Below are positions 1 through 10,481 of a DNA stretch of 64,000 nucleotides, piece after piece. The translations under genes and the position numbers were made by a program. The DNA comes from Fomitopsis serialis (lineage: Eukaryota; Basidiomycota; Agaricomycetes; Polyporales; Fomitopsidaceae): positions 248,001 to 312,000 of the forward strand of contig NW_025954967.1 of assembly GCF_022376445.1 (NCBI RefSeq). The letters run 5' to 3'. Each line of letters starts with the position of its first letter. Position 1 is the stretch's first letter. The notes under the pieces are model-generated. The model had not been told where the DNA came from and made no database searches. It worked only from the letters and a program-made list of their open reading frames with translations.

Positions 1-143
1 TCACGAACAACAGCGACACCGCCGCGGAACCGATCTATGCAAGCCTCGTCAACAACGTAGTACAGCGGTGTTCGCGAATCACAGACATACATACATGATA
101 GCATTGCTGTATTCTTGGTAACAGCGGCCGTCGTTCCATCCGT

Positions 144-1545
144 TCAAGAACTGAACCTGACAGGCGCAGTGAAGTCGTTCTCTTCTGTCTGGGTAATTGA
201 GGTGCTGAGCTTTACCAATTCTTGGGCGAGCGCATCTCCAAGGATGCGATGGCCCGGGAGTGTCGGATGTAGTCCGTCCATTGTGTGTTCTTTCTGAGAC
301 CGCCTCCAATGTCCCACTCGTGGAATTCGATGCCATACCCTGCATTCGGCCTCAACGAAGTCAAGACTGACGCTAAGTCCCGTGTGATAGGAACCTGCTC
401 GGAGGCTCCAGTCGCTTCGGGTTCAGATCTTCAGTGAAGTCGGGAAAGGATGCTAAAAGGCTATCAGCGAACGGTATGATGATGCGATATAGAAAGACCT
501 TACAAGAACGCATACGTGCTGGACCGATGTGCGGTATGTTTGCAACAGGCTGTCGACAAAGCTGTGCATGTGAAGCGAATCGGTCGGGGGACACGTCTTG
601 CGCGTCGTCGTTCGTGCCTGAGATATACCTTAGCGACATACATCGCGGGATTTCTGGTCATGGCGCGCACCGAGTGCGATCAGTATGATTGAGGGCTGTT
701 CGTCTAGTGCTGCAGGTTCGTCCAACCATGGGAATGCCTGTCGGATGGCGTCGATCAATTGCTTAACGGATCCGCGGCATTTCATGATACGCACATGGAA
801 GAACCGGTCTATCATTCCCTGCCCGGCGCCCTCGTCCGCTTCTTCTGGAGTGGGTGCAACGAGCGTCACGCCGGGGAAGGCGACAAGTTCGAGGTCGATC
901 TGAATCCCCGTGCTCGCGTAGATCTGTTCTTTCGCACGTGCGGATATGCACTGAGGCAGCCCAGGTCGATGTTTTGCGAGCCATCTGAATAGCCCGCCGT
1001 GATTGAGTCTCCGATGACCAGTACCCTGACTGGCCGAGGATCATCGGGGAGAGCCTGGATACTGCCCCCCTGTACGACGGATGTCAGCACTGGCAGGATA
1101 GCACTCATAGCTGAAAATTGCCTACGCTATCTAAGATGATGCTCTCCAGTTCGAACACGGACGCCCAGTCTATGAGAGTCAGCGTGATCTTGACGGGTAG
1201 GATTCTTGCGAACGCGGTGTCCGTGTGAACGAGAACAACCTCTTGTGACGGCTTACAGTCGTACGTCTTCACATATGCGCTCGGGTCGCCATCAGTTGTC
1301 GGACGTGCAACGATTGAACAGGCTATCGTCGGAGTCCCGCCATTCAACGAGTCCTTGCGCTCAGTGCGCGAGCCGGTCCGCATGCTGAGGAAGCTGCCGG
1401 AGAAGAGGAAGGATATGCTGGCACCACACCAAGAGGCAACAAGACATTCGGCATCCTGCGCTGTGGTCCATCGGCCAAGGCGGCGAAATTTGCGGAGGTA
1501 GGTTCCACAGTCACCCTGGAGCGAGTAGACGAGACTTCTGGCATG
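144..1545 (-). pseudogene. SGNH/GDSL-family esterase, frame-broken
   Basis: Reads as a carbohydrate-esterase-like SGNH hydrolase with an N-terminal beta-rich domain. Visible on the minus strand: an N-terminal block with FLFSGS...RTG..TERKD..NGGTP (about 1380-1290), the GDS nucleophile block VLVIGDSITAGYSDG (about 1035-1000), the GTND oxyanion block and the catalytic pair in DGLHPT near 270. A 53-nt intron (618-670) joins IAL-G to TND, and another of about 51 nt follows near 450-500. Two frame changes have no room for an intron: near 931-941, between AYPHV and AKEQIYAS, and near 568-572, between RFASH and MHSFVD. No clean start was found; the first exon may lie above 1545. The catalytic blocks are all present, so the gene is either recently inactivated or the sequence has single-base errors. 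The family call is firm; the substrate is unknown. Confidence 0.75.
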
Positions 1546-1998
1546 ACTCTCTGTGGATCATCATTATCGGTAAGAAAGGGGCTTTCGTGTGTAACGAGGC
1601 TAGATCAAGCGACCGCGAAGGTGCCCCATAGGACGCGAGATGAGCTGCGACTCTGCGAGGCTCTACCGCTGACGCGGTCATTATTTCATCAGATGCTCGG
1701 AGGGCTGGACACTACATACCTGAGGATCCAAGTTGTCTGAGTGCGAGACAACAGCGTATTTCTCAAAATCTAGCGACGTGGAAAGAGTCTTCGTGCGTAT
1801 TGAGTTCCGTTCATGCACGAGTGCTTCAAGTTCAAGTACTAGTGTACTTGCAGGCATACTGAGTCGGAGTTTGCGATCATCGTGCGTGATGAGCGCTTGT
1901 AGCGTCCTCATCTTGTTTCACTCCATTCATCTTCCCTCCGAGTCCCTTTCATGAGCCTGCCGTAACGCTCGGAGGAAACGACCCATCAACAACGCACG
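1546..1998. other. Spacer, no gene recognised
   Basis: Lies between the minus-strand esterase and the plus-strand YVH1 gene. Only short unrecognised reading frames. It probably holds both promoters because the genes diverge. The esterase's missing first exon, if it exists, should be here. Confidence 0.5.
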
Positions 1999-4510
1999 AT
2001 GAGCACGAACACGATGGACGAGGTTGTCCCGGGCCTCTGGATCGGCGACCTCTCGAGCGCGCTGAACGCAGAGAAGCTCCGCGAGCACAACATCCATAGC
2101 GTCCTCACTGCGATGCGCGGCCGCGTACGCATCCACGAGGTGCGTGTCTCTCTGTGGGTTCCAAGGCTCAAGCCGGACGCGCGCGCGCAGGCCTTTAAAA
2201 AACTGCAAATCAACCTCGATGACACCGAAGATGCAGACGTCCTCGGCCACCTCGTCGCCGCGATCCAGTTCATCGAGGCTGAGCTTGAGAAGGGAAGGGC
2301 TGTGTTGGTACACTGTCAGGCGGGTCTGAGTGAGTGTTATCAACGCATGTCTACTGTGTTGTATAGATCGCCGTGCAAGTCGACGCTGGATGGACGAGAG
2401 ATCATCTACGCGTCAGTGCTGTATGAGGGACCGAACGACTTCATTGCGTCCCTGTATCAACTCGTTGGCGCATCGCTGATTCTCCTCTATGCAGGTCGTA
2501 GTGTGACGATTGTTGCCGCCTACCTGATGTATGTGCAGCACATCGACTACGAAGCCGCCCTCGATCTCATCCGGAACGTACGTCCGAACATCCAGTGAGT
2601 TGTCTCCTCGCCCTCTGGCCCTGATTGTACTTAACGCTATCATAGACCCAATGATGGGTTCCTGCGACAGCTGGCTGTATTCGAAGAAGCATCGTACAGA
2701 GTTTCAAGACGCGACAAGGCGACGCGGATGTACTACCTTGAGCGTGTCGTAGAGGAAGTCATGAGTAAGCACTTCCCCTGTCTCTTACCTCGCCTTGACT
2801 CTATTCCGACCGGTGGATTCGGTGAGCCCCAGAAGTCGGCGGTCGCATCAGTGACACGGCGACAGCCTCAGTATCCGCACTAGTCGAGATCACTCTGATA
2901 CAGCAATGATCGTTCGACGGCTGGTAGCACCGCTCAGCCTGGTGGCTGACGAGCGTGACATTAACCCCATGTCGGCTTTCATTCTATGCAGTGTTTCTGG
3001 AATCAATGTTATTTCGGAGACACTCCACGCGCATACGCGCATAAAATAACATGCAGAAAGGGTTTGGTAGCAAGTGGATGGCAGTGGCATAAGATATGGC
3101 AGGGGTTCCAACCTCTTGGCCTCGCTGAATCTACCGGTCGGAATAGTACCATTCGATCGCACTGAGCTAATCCGTACTTTGCGCAGACGGAGACGGCTCC
3201 ATCGAGACAGACTTCTTTGCCAAATTCCCGCACACGCCGACCGACTCCGCACCCGCCACGCCAGGCGGGCCCCGTCGTCGTATCCGCTGCAAGATGTGCC
3301 GTCAAGAGCTCGCTGCACGCGAGCACATGCTCGACCACGGCCAGGTCGGCCCTACCACTCCCGCATTTACGCCCGCGGCCTCTCGCCGACCGTCATCTTC
3401 TCTCCACGATGCGCCTGTTCGGCCCTTTGCCCCGCTCACCCCACTCACGGCAGCCAAGTCTCCGCCCGGCTCGAGGCGGCCTTCCATGAACGACAGCAGG
3501 CCGGCGGTGTCGTCGCCGTTCTCACCTGCGGGGTCTAGGAGGCCGTCGATGAACGATGCAGGTGCTCGACCGGCTGGACTCGCAGCACTGACACCGATGT
3601 CCCCGATAAGCGCTCCTGGGCCGTCGCCGATGGCCCGTCGCCCGTCGGCATCAACGCACGAGCCGCCGACACGGTCGCGTTTAGCGAGCAATGTCGATAC
3701 GCGTCCGCTGAGGAGCAGTCTGCTTGCGTTGGAGGGCGCGGCGCAGCTGGGTCAGGATATCTCCGACTCGTTGTCGGAGAGCGCGCTGGAGGGGTCGGAC
3801 GACGAGGAAGATGAGGTACAAGGGCCTCCGAACACAGCACTGCCGTCACTTGAGAGGAACGGAGACGCTGTGTCTGACTCTCTGTCGACTACAGCTGCAC
3901 CGTCCAATTCAGCATCCACATCGAGGGATATGAATCACAAGTCTTTGTCCCTCGCAAATGCTATGCCGTCCCCACCCGCGCTTGCTACGTCTCCTACGTC
4001 AGAACCGCTTCCTGCAATCCCGCCTTCAATGGCACGCCGGTTGTCTTCCTCGTCAGGCCCCCCGCTCGCGCACGGGTCCGACCTCGCTGCCCAACTATTG
4101 AGCAACCCGAAGCTCGCTGCCCTTCGATCGCCGACAAGCGGCCTGAACATGACGATGTTGACGCCGTCGAGCCCCGGTGCCGGCGGGTCCGGGAGCGGCA
4201 GGGGCGGGTCAACGTTCAATGTCAGCCCGCCGCTGCTGGCGAACAACACATGCTCGGGATACTTCGTCGAGCCGATGAAGTGGATGGACTTCTTCCTGCA
4301 GGACGGTCAGATGGCGGGAAAGATCGTATGCCCGAACAAGAAGTGCGGTGCGAAGCTGGGGAACTACGACTGGGCGGGCGTGTGTTGCAGCTGCAAGCAG
4401 TGGGTTGTGCCTGTGAGTGTTCTCAGGCTCGCTTTTGTTGCGTTGCGTTGCTTATTTTTTGACAGGGATTCTGCATACATAGGTCGAAGGTGGATGAGGT
4501 AGTGGTATAG
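1999..4510 (+). CDS. YVH1: Dual-specificity phosphatase YVH1/DUSP12 with zinc-binding domain
   Basis: Six exons: 1999-2139, 2191-2329, 2495-2594, 2646-2764, 3187-4412, 4466-4510, giving 589 aa. The N-terminal phosphatase domain holds the signature HCQAGLSRS around residues 88-96, split by an intron after AGL, an upstream general-acid region NLDDTEDADVL, and the RPNDGFLRQL block. The C-terminal zinc region starts with CKMCRQELA..EHMLDH and ends in YFVEPMKWM, CPNKKCGAKLGNYDW, CCSCKQW and GFCIHRSKVDEV, all typical of Yvh1. In yeast Yvh1 the zinc domain acts in 60S ribosome maturation (release of Mrt4); that role is family knowledge. A low-complexity Ser/Pro linker of roughly 300 residues separates the two zinc segments, longer than in yeast. 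Intron 4 (2765-3186) is 422 nt, far above the local norm. Intron 1 is 51 nt, in frame and stop-free. Confidence 0.93.
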
Positions 4511-5471
4511 TAGTCTGCGAAACTTTGACCTTGTTTATTGCTCTACTTACGGACGAGACACTGTAGCAACAGATCACAACTGTATTCATGCAAAGATTCT
4601 TCGCGACTATCATCAATGCTCGCTCAATTTATCTTTTTGATAGTAAACGGTACAGTCAGACTCCCTCCTATCCGAGAAGCCGTGGGCACTGCGATGCCAA
4701 ACTCCGTGGCTCATGCCCGATCTACGAAGGACGTCGCTGCGCTGCAGAGCAAAGGATATGATCCCGTATTGGTCAGCAGGCTCGAGGTACATTGTTGTGG
4801 TATCATTGCGAAGAGCGGGTCTTACGTCGGCTAGGCCGCAACCCGGGCGGATTCTCTTGCAACCTTAGCTCCAGTAGAGCGCGAGGAAATGTGGGCCCTG
4901 TCGCACACGAAAATTTTGGAGATGTGTACTAATTGATACTGAGTGCGCGGTTGCACCCGCGAGCACCAGGTCCTTCTTTCCGTGCGACTGCGCCATAACG
5001 AGCTTCACAGACCTATCTATGTAGGTCAAGTCGCCTTTTCATACGTCTCTCCTCTGACATGAGTGAAGCTTGGGTTGTAAACGAGATGCAGTACATATCA
5101 AGGGACCCGCTGTCGCCGAGAACGGTAGTCTTTCTTACTTTGCGCCCCCTTACCCCCTCCACCCTCCTTCCCGCAGTATGTCCTGCGCTCTTCAGCTAGT
5201 CATCGCGGTTAGTGCGATCGTATCATGGAGACATTATATTGACTCGTGCTTACTTTCCAGCCTGAGTACGCACTTACGTCGTCTCCCCAGATCTCTGATA
5301 GTATTAAAAGGTATGTTCCGATATTGCATCGCCTGAAACTACCTTTGACCATAAAGTACCAGAGAGCGAGAAGGTGAAATGGAAGTTGGCCTTCGTGTCG
5401 CCTCGCACGTCAACCGCGATCCCTCCGTGGTGTGACCGCTTATCCCCTCGTCTCCCTATCCTTCAACTCTA
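4511..5471. other. Spacer, no gene recognised
   Basis: Contains a pyrimidine-rich tract near 5140-5180 and several splice-like sites around 5175-5390, so it may hold 5' exons of the broken reading frame that follows. An 88-98 aa frame at 4538-4834 matches nothing I recognise. Confidence 0.4.
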
Positions 5472-6488
5472 GGTCTTCGTAGGCGGCCGCGAATTGCGGC
5501 CGGAACTGTAATTTCTTCGACCCACTCATTGTACGCAACCGTTTCCTCTCGAGGGCAATATCGTTCCCCCGATTGGTGTACCGATCGTGATCGACGAGTG
5601 GCCGGAGAGTGGCGCGAAGCTCCGTGGCTCGGGCGCTTCTCGGTTGGCGACTTCATCCAACCTGCTCCCGACCACCGCAACCTCGGCCCCATCCCTCGCC
5701 CACACCCACACGTCTTCCCGATCATCTGCAACACAGCAATGCCTTGGGTATTTGGCTTCCCTCTCGACGCAGGATACGCCATTCGGATTGGAAAGGAATG
5801 CAATCTCGTCAAGTACCCGAACCCGCGTGACTTCGACTACTTCGTCGCCGCAACCAGACATATCGCTTCCGCAGCACGATGGGAGCATGTACGAAGCTGC
5901 TGGGTGAAAGGAGAGAGCCAACTCGTGTACGGCGTGTACGTCGACGAGAGGTTTAGGAAGCATCCCCCGAAACGCGTACTGAAGTCAAGGATGGCTCCGC
6001 TCGAGCAATAATGGTTCAAGCTCGCAGAATACATGCCGATTGAGGCCAAACCCGAGTGGTACCGCGCCGAGGATTGCACTTACACCCCGTGGGAAGGAGA
6101 GCGGTGGTCTGGTACGTACGAGGGCGAAGATGATGACCTCGTTGACGACGTCCCTACGGACGAAGACGAATACGTAGACGAGGACGAAGACGGATACGGA
6201 GACGAAAACGAGTGGGACTACGAAGCCGAAGAACATGGCAAGGGCGAGGACGAGCAGGATGACCCTCGCGCCGGCGAAAGGGTCGTGCTGCCGAAGAGAC
6301 AGCATGGTGTCGACGAATACGTCTCGCCCGGCCACTCCGAGAGATATGACGAGGCTGAAGGTGGCCGCGACGCCAATATTGCGTCTATCCCCGTCCGCCC
6401 TGTCTCCGAACAAGGCGGCGTCGCCGCCAATACGCTGGCACCTCAGTTTGGTGTGTTCACTCTGCTTCCAATTGACTACCGGAACTGA
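5472..6488 (+). pseudogene. Hypothetical protein, interrupted by an in-frame stop
   Basis: One reading frame runs from about 5472 to 6488 and is broken by a single TAA at 6009-6011. The first half has protein-like character (FSVGDFIQP, YAIRIGKECNLVKYP, RDFDYFVAATRH). The second half restarts with WFKLAEYMPIEAKPEWY and becomes strongly acidic (DDDLVDDVPTDEDEY, DEDGYGDENEWDYEAEE). The two halves share a frame across the stop, so they were probably one gene. I do not recognise a family. An intron covering the stop is possible, but no good donor/acceptor pair is obvious. The start is unresolved and upstream exons may exist. Antisense frames of similar length here look like mirror images of the acidic stretch. 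Confidence 0.45.
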
Positions 6489-6639
6489 TTGTGGAACAAT
6501 CACAGAGGCACAGTGCGTCATCTCTGACTGTGATCGGGTGAAGCCCCTGCCAAACGACTCCTGTCCTCGTCGCGCCCGTGAGATAAATGTGTTTCTACAC
6601 TGTTGCTACTCACTGACCGCTCTTGTCCAGCCGCTCTGA

Positions 6640-7605
6640 TCATGCATCGCTATCCTGAAGTTGCAATTTTATATTGCGCCGGCACAAGTGTTCTGTACAT
6701 TACTATCCGAAGTATCAATCTCAACGTCGCGCAAAGTCGCGAAGGCGTACAGCCTGCCATACAGGCCTATAGCTCTCATGAGCTGTATGGCCAAAATCGT
6801 CTCGTCATGCGTCGCCGAGACAGTCGAACACGAGTTCGAGAGACTCCACCTGTTCCCAACCTCCACTTCGGAGGCCGAGCTGGGCGTACAACGACTGACT
6901 CACTGCACTTGCTGACCAAGACAATCCGTGACGCCTGGCGGGCAAAGAAGGTCGCCTCCGTCCTGTTCCTGGACGTAGAGGCGGCGTTCCCAAGTGCAAT
7001 CCCAGAGCGCCTTGTTCACGAGCTCCGGATGCGAGGCGTACCCAAAGCAGTCGTTGACTGGCTGCGCGAGAAGCATCATGGCCGAAAGACACCTTTGACG
7101 TTTGATGACTTCGTCTCAAACCTGTTCGTCATCCTGAGTGGGATAGACCAGGGGTGTCCGCTCTCGGTCCTACTATACAAAGTCTACAACCTGGTGCTGT
7201 TGGAGTGCGCTGACAAGAAAAGGGGAGGGCTCGCATTAGGCTCCATCGACGACGTGGCTACTATCGCAGTGGGCAAAGATCTAGACACAACGTGTGCTAC
7301 CCTACGGAGCTACATGGAGCGCACGGGCGGCGCAAAGGAGTGGTACCGAACGCGGAACTCACGTTTTGAAATCTCGAAGCTCTGTCTCATACATGCCGAC
7401 CCGAGTCTAGCGAACGACGACATGGGCCCCGCGCTGAACCTCTCAGATGGGTCAGTGGAACCCTCCACAGATGCCAAGATCCTTGGGGTCTGGATAGATC
7501 GCAAGTCGCGATTGAAAAAGCAGGCCGAGTCCCAGGCATCCACCGTGACTGATGCCCGGTTTTCTGTAACATCGCAAACCACTCGGGCATTGTCGTCAGA
7601 ATGAT
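6640..7605 (+). mobile_element. Tad-like LINE reverse-transcriptase fragment
   Basis: Fragment of a non-LTR retrotransposon reverse transcriptase. Blocks in order: PYRPIALMSCMAKIVSSCVA (about 6750-6815), then after a one-base frame change near 6860, HFGGRAGRTTTDSLHLLTKT, the catalytic-Asp block VLFLDVEAAFPS, GIDQGCPLS, and the box normally Y/F-x-DD, here SIDDVATIA. The FGGRxGRTTTDS and LDVxxAFPS wording is typical of Tad-clade elements in basidiomycetes. The upstream endonuclease domain and the RNase H end are missing, and the catalytic box has Ser in place of the aromatic residue, so the copy is dead. Its 3' end runs into sequence also seen near 40980-41060, at the border of the duplicated proline-rich unit. 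Confidence 0.82.
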
Positions 7606-7739
7606 AACTACAGACTGGAGAGAATGCTGTATCGGCTGTATTGGACGTCCGCACTAGCTTTTCCAGCGCCTGGAAATCCTGCGGAAAGGCATTCAATGAT
7701 CCCAATACTATCCTACTTTCACGACTCGGATACATTCAA

Positions 7740-8985
7740 TCGAACAATCAAAATGCTCGTCGCCGGGGCTCATGAGGTGCATGGATGGTCGTTGCTGCAA
7801 ATTCAACTCGAAAACTTAATACGATGTGTGTGCTAGAAGTCCTACTAGCCTGACGTATATTCTCGGGTTTCAAGGTCACGCAGAGCAAACCTCATGACGC
7901 TCACCAGCTTCGCCTCCACTTGAGTGGTTTGGGCGCTGTTCTTGCGATGCACCTGTTGGCGCTGTGATGCGTCTGGCCGTAAGATGGTGCTTCATAGGAA
8001 GCGGATGCGTAGTCGCGGCCGATAGTATTTAGGGAATTTGGTTCTTACTGTACTCCCCAGCTCACCTTTTCCTTTCGAGTTCACTCAAGCAGAGGTACTG
8101 GCTAGTGAGTATCACATCAGCCGTACGACTCGGGTTTCATGTAGGCTGACGACGTTGAACCCTGTTAGCCCTGTTTTTAAACGACTCACATTCTCTTCAC
8201 CGACGCTTTCTTGACGACCAACCCCGCAATACACGATGCGCTTCACCACATTCCTCTCAGTTGCGTTCGCCGCCGCCGCCACCCCGGCCTTCGCTTTGCC
8301 CACCAACACGTATGTCGATCCTATTATATCACCGAGTGTCCAGTTCGCTAATCGTACGAACAGCTTCGCGAGCCGTACAGTCGAGGACGACTCGGTCTAT
8401 GCGCGTGAGTATGACAGCGACCTCTGGGCGCGCCGTGACCCCCGCCCCGGTTTGCCTCCCCAGAAGCCCGTGCCGACGTACCCGCCTCCCGCGCCGCCCA
8501 CTGGCGGTCGCACCGCCGCAGTCTGCAAGAATAGTCGACGAGCTTGTCGAGCGGGCCGACGAGGAAGACTCGCTGTGGGCGCGCGATGCTCCCAAGCCCA
8601 GGCCCCGGCCCCGGCCCCGTCCGATCGTGATGCCGTCACAGAAGCCCGTCCCGACGTATGCGCCGCCGTCGCCGCCCAGCGGTCGGCGCCGCACGCGCAG
8701 CTTTGACGAGGACCTTGGGGCGCGGATGGAGGTTGATGAGCTCGACTGAGAAATGCAGCCCGCGGTGTCGCTTCTCCGGTCGCGCCGTCCTTCGTGTAGC
8801 CTTTGGCTTGACAAGACGCACTTGAAAATATGATTTTGTTCGAGATGTTGTAGCCTGAGTGCCAGTGCTTGCCAGTGCCGTCGTGCTTTTCTTGACCGGA
8901 ATGTCCCAGTCTCGCTGGTGCTGGTATTGATTTTTAAACGCATATTTGAATCGCCTTCTCACCAGATAGTCATGAGACGATTTAG
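7740..8985 (+). repeat. Duplicated unit, copy A
   Basis: By eye this stretch is highly similar to about 41340-42540 and, from about 8000 on, to 43545-44500. The similarity covers the promoter, the 5' leader, the secreted proline-rich reading frame and its 3' flank. Homology stops at a GCATGCAC junction near 8990, where a phosphatase fragment is joined. The TATA-like element at 8026-8032 reads TATTTAG here, against TATTTAA in the other two copies. Confidence 0.85.
8236..8749 (+). pseudogene. Secreted proline-rich repeat protein, copy A (frameshifted)
   Basis: Starts MRFTTFLSVAFAAAATPAFA, a clear signal peptide, then an Asn-containing spacer and two acidic/aromatic repeats (DDSVYAREYDSDLWARRD). 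A Pro-rich stretch with KPVPTYPPP..PP.GGR follows. Relative to copy B one base is missing near 8511 and one near 8531, so the frame from the ATG is lost. In the shifted frame the protein continues with DELVERADEEDSLWARD, a KPRPRPRPRP run, KPVPTYAPP, a polybasic RRRTR, and the C-terminus FDEDLGARMEVDELD before TGA at 8747-8749. The unit resembles a precursor cut at dibasic sites. No known family recognised. The 3' module is complete here, whereas copy B lacks about 56 nt of it. Confidence 0.65.
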
Positions 8986-9430
8986 ACTTGCGCATGCACG
9001 CCTCGTTGCTCATTTTGGAGATGGATGAGGAGGGGGAGTCGTTCGGAGAGACGGTGGTAGGTCACGTCGACATTTTGGGGCGGCGTCGAGCCGATGCTGA
9101 GGACGTGCATAACGGAGCTTGCTATGAAGAATGCTTTGTTTGAAGCAGCTGAGGAATCAGAGCAGGGTGAGACGGCTTCCATCGCCGGAGCGATCAGTTG
9201 GGCTTTCTGACGCTTCCCCATTAGCAGGAAAGCGGTGCGCAGTCGACCGGCGACAACTGTCTGGCTGGAATGCGATGGCACTGCCATTGCCTATGATTCG
9301 GAGGTTGATGCCAGGTGCTCTTGCTCGCTTTGGCAGCTGGCGGTGCGGTTGGTAGCCTCGTGTCACCGGCCCGCCGCCCGCCAGCGCATCACTCCTCCTC
9401 TTTCCAGTTTCTTTCCCACGATCACTGTTG
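8986..9430 (-). pseudogene. Dual-specificity phosphatase 5' fragment, copy A
   Basis: Matches the N-terminal half of the intact phosphatase at 39182-39796: MGKRQKAQ start at 9221, then ASNKAF and HVLSIGSTPPQ, and YHRLSE. The similarity ends before the HC-x5-R active site, where the proline-rich unit's 3' flank begins at a GCATGCACGCC junction near 8990. The phosphatase upstream region (to about 9430) is also shared. No active site remains, so this is a non-functional remnant. Confidence 0.8.
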
Positions 9431-10481
9431 GCTGCTTGCCGCTCTTGGCCCGGGGCTTACTTAGCTAACTATAGCTTGGGCTTAGCTGTTGCTGGCCTCC
9501 GCACTGAAACTTAAAGCGAAGAACCGACATGGACATCCACATCTGCAATACACTGCTGGCCAGGTGCCCTGGCCTGAGCTGTTACCGAGTCACCGGCGAT
9601 GCGTCGTCCCGGACACGTTGTGGTCGCCGCGTTGCGACGGTGACTCGGGACAAGACTCGCGGGGCATCTAATAGGACGCCACTGTAGGTAGGTATTTGGT
9701 GAGCAATATATATATATATATACTCCCTCGTATCTGACACCAGACATATGCAGCCATCAACGTCAAGTCCGAGGGACTGTCAGTCGTACTTATGCGCGTA
9801 CGAAAGCGATTGCGAAGTGGAGGAACCGGTCCCGACCCCCGAGCCGCGACCAGCTCATATGCTTCCTCTCTAGCGTTCTCTCGCGAGGGCCCTCATGCTT
9901 CTGGACACGTCGGGCGGCGTCGGGCGGCTTCATGCCATGCGGCTGTAGGCAGGGCTATGTGGCGGCCAGTGCACAGTCCTCTTCAAGTTTTGAAAGACTC
10001 CAGGCATTCGACGAGTCTCAGGCTGGGGCTCAATCATCCACATACTATCCTCAAATACGTCTCCTGCCCATCAAAACTGGCGAGGTCAGTATCATTGACA
10101 TTGTGAGTCGCTGCAGTGGCCCCGGACATGTCTCACTAGTGAGTTGAAGGTTCGACTAGCCAGAACGTTAAAGTATGCTTGTTCATGATTGCTGTCATAC
10201 AAAGGTTGCGTGCCTAGTATACCGTGAGTATACCCGCCAATCAAGATCAGAGCCTCACACGACTGCCAACCGCTAGCCTCGGCATCACGGTGACGCAAGT
10301 GCGCCGGCAGATAGTCAACCGATGTTTCGTAGGCATAGAGGACACTGGTATCGTACATACGACAGCGGGATAACCGTGGGCTTGATATAAAGCTTAACAC
10401 TTCTTTTGCTTACAAAAACACCTTCCCCTACTCTTCATCTCCTTTCACTTGACCGCACACAGTAAAGAAGGCTAACACGAG
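9431..10481. other. Spacer, no gene recognised
   Basis: Contains the (TA)n tract at 9704-9722 and short unrecognised frames. Presumably carries the SDR promoter at its right end. Confidence 0.5.
9704..9722. repeat. (TA)n microsatellite
   Basis: About nine TA units in an otherwise GC-balanced spacer. Confidence 0.9.

Noticed and set aside
2890..3338. Minus-strand frames of 109-142 aa inside YVH1 intron 4
   Set aside because: No motif, no splice-consistent extension, and they overlap the coding exon 5 in antisense.
5985..6521. 178-aa minus-strand frame with hydrophobic Val/Phe runs, a possible membrane protein
   Set aside because: It is the mirror of the GAC/GAA-rich acidic stretch on the plus strand, which turns into Val/Phe/Leu when read backwards.
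9704..9722. (TA)n tract as a transposon target-site or promoter element
   Set aside because: It is an ordinary microsatellite with no adjacent terminal repeats or gene start.
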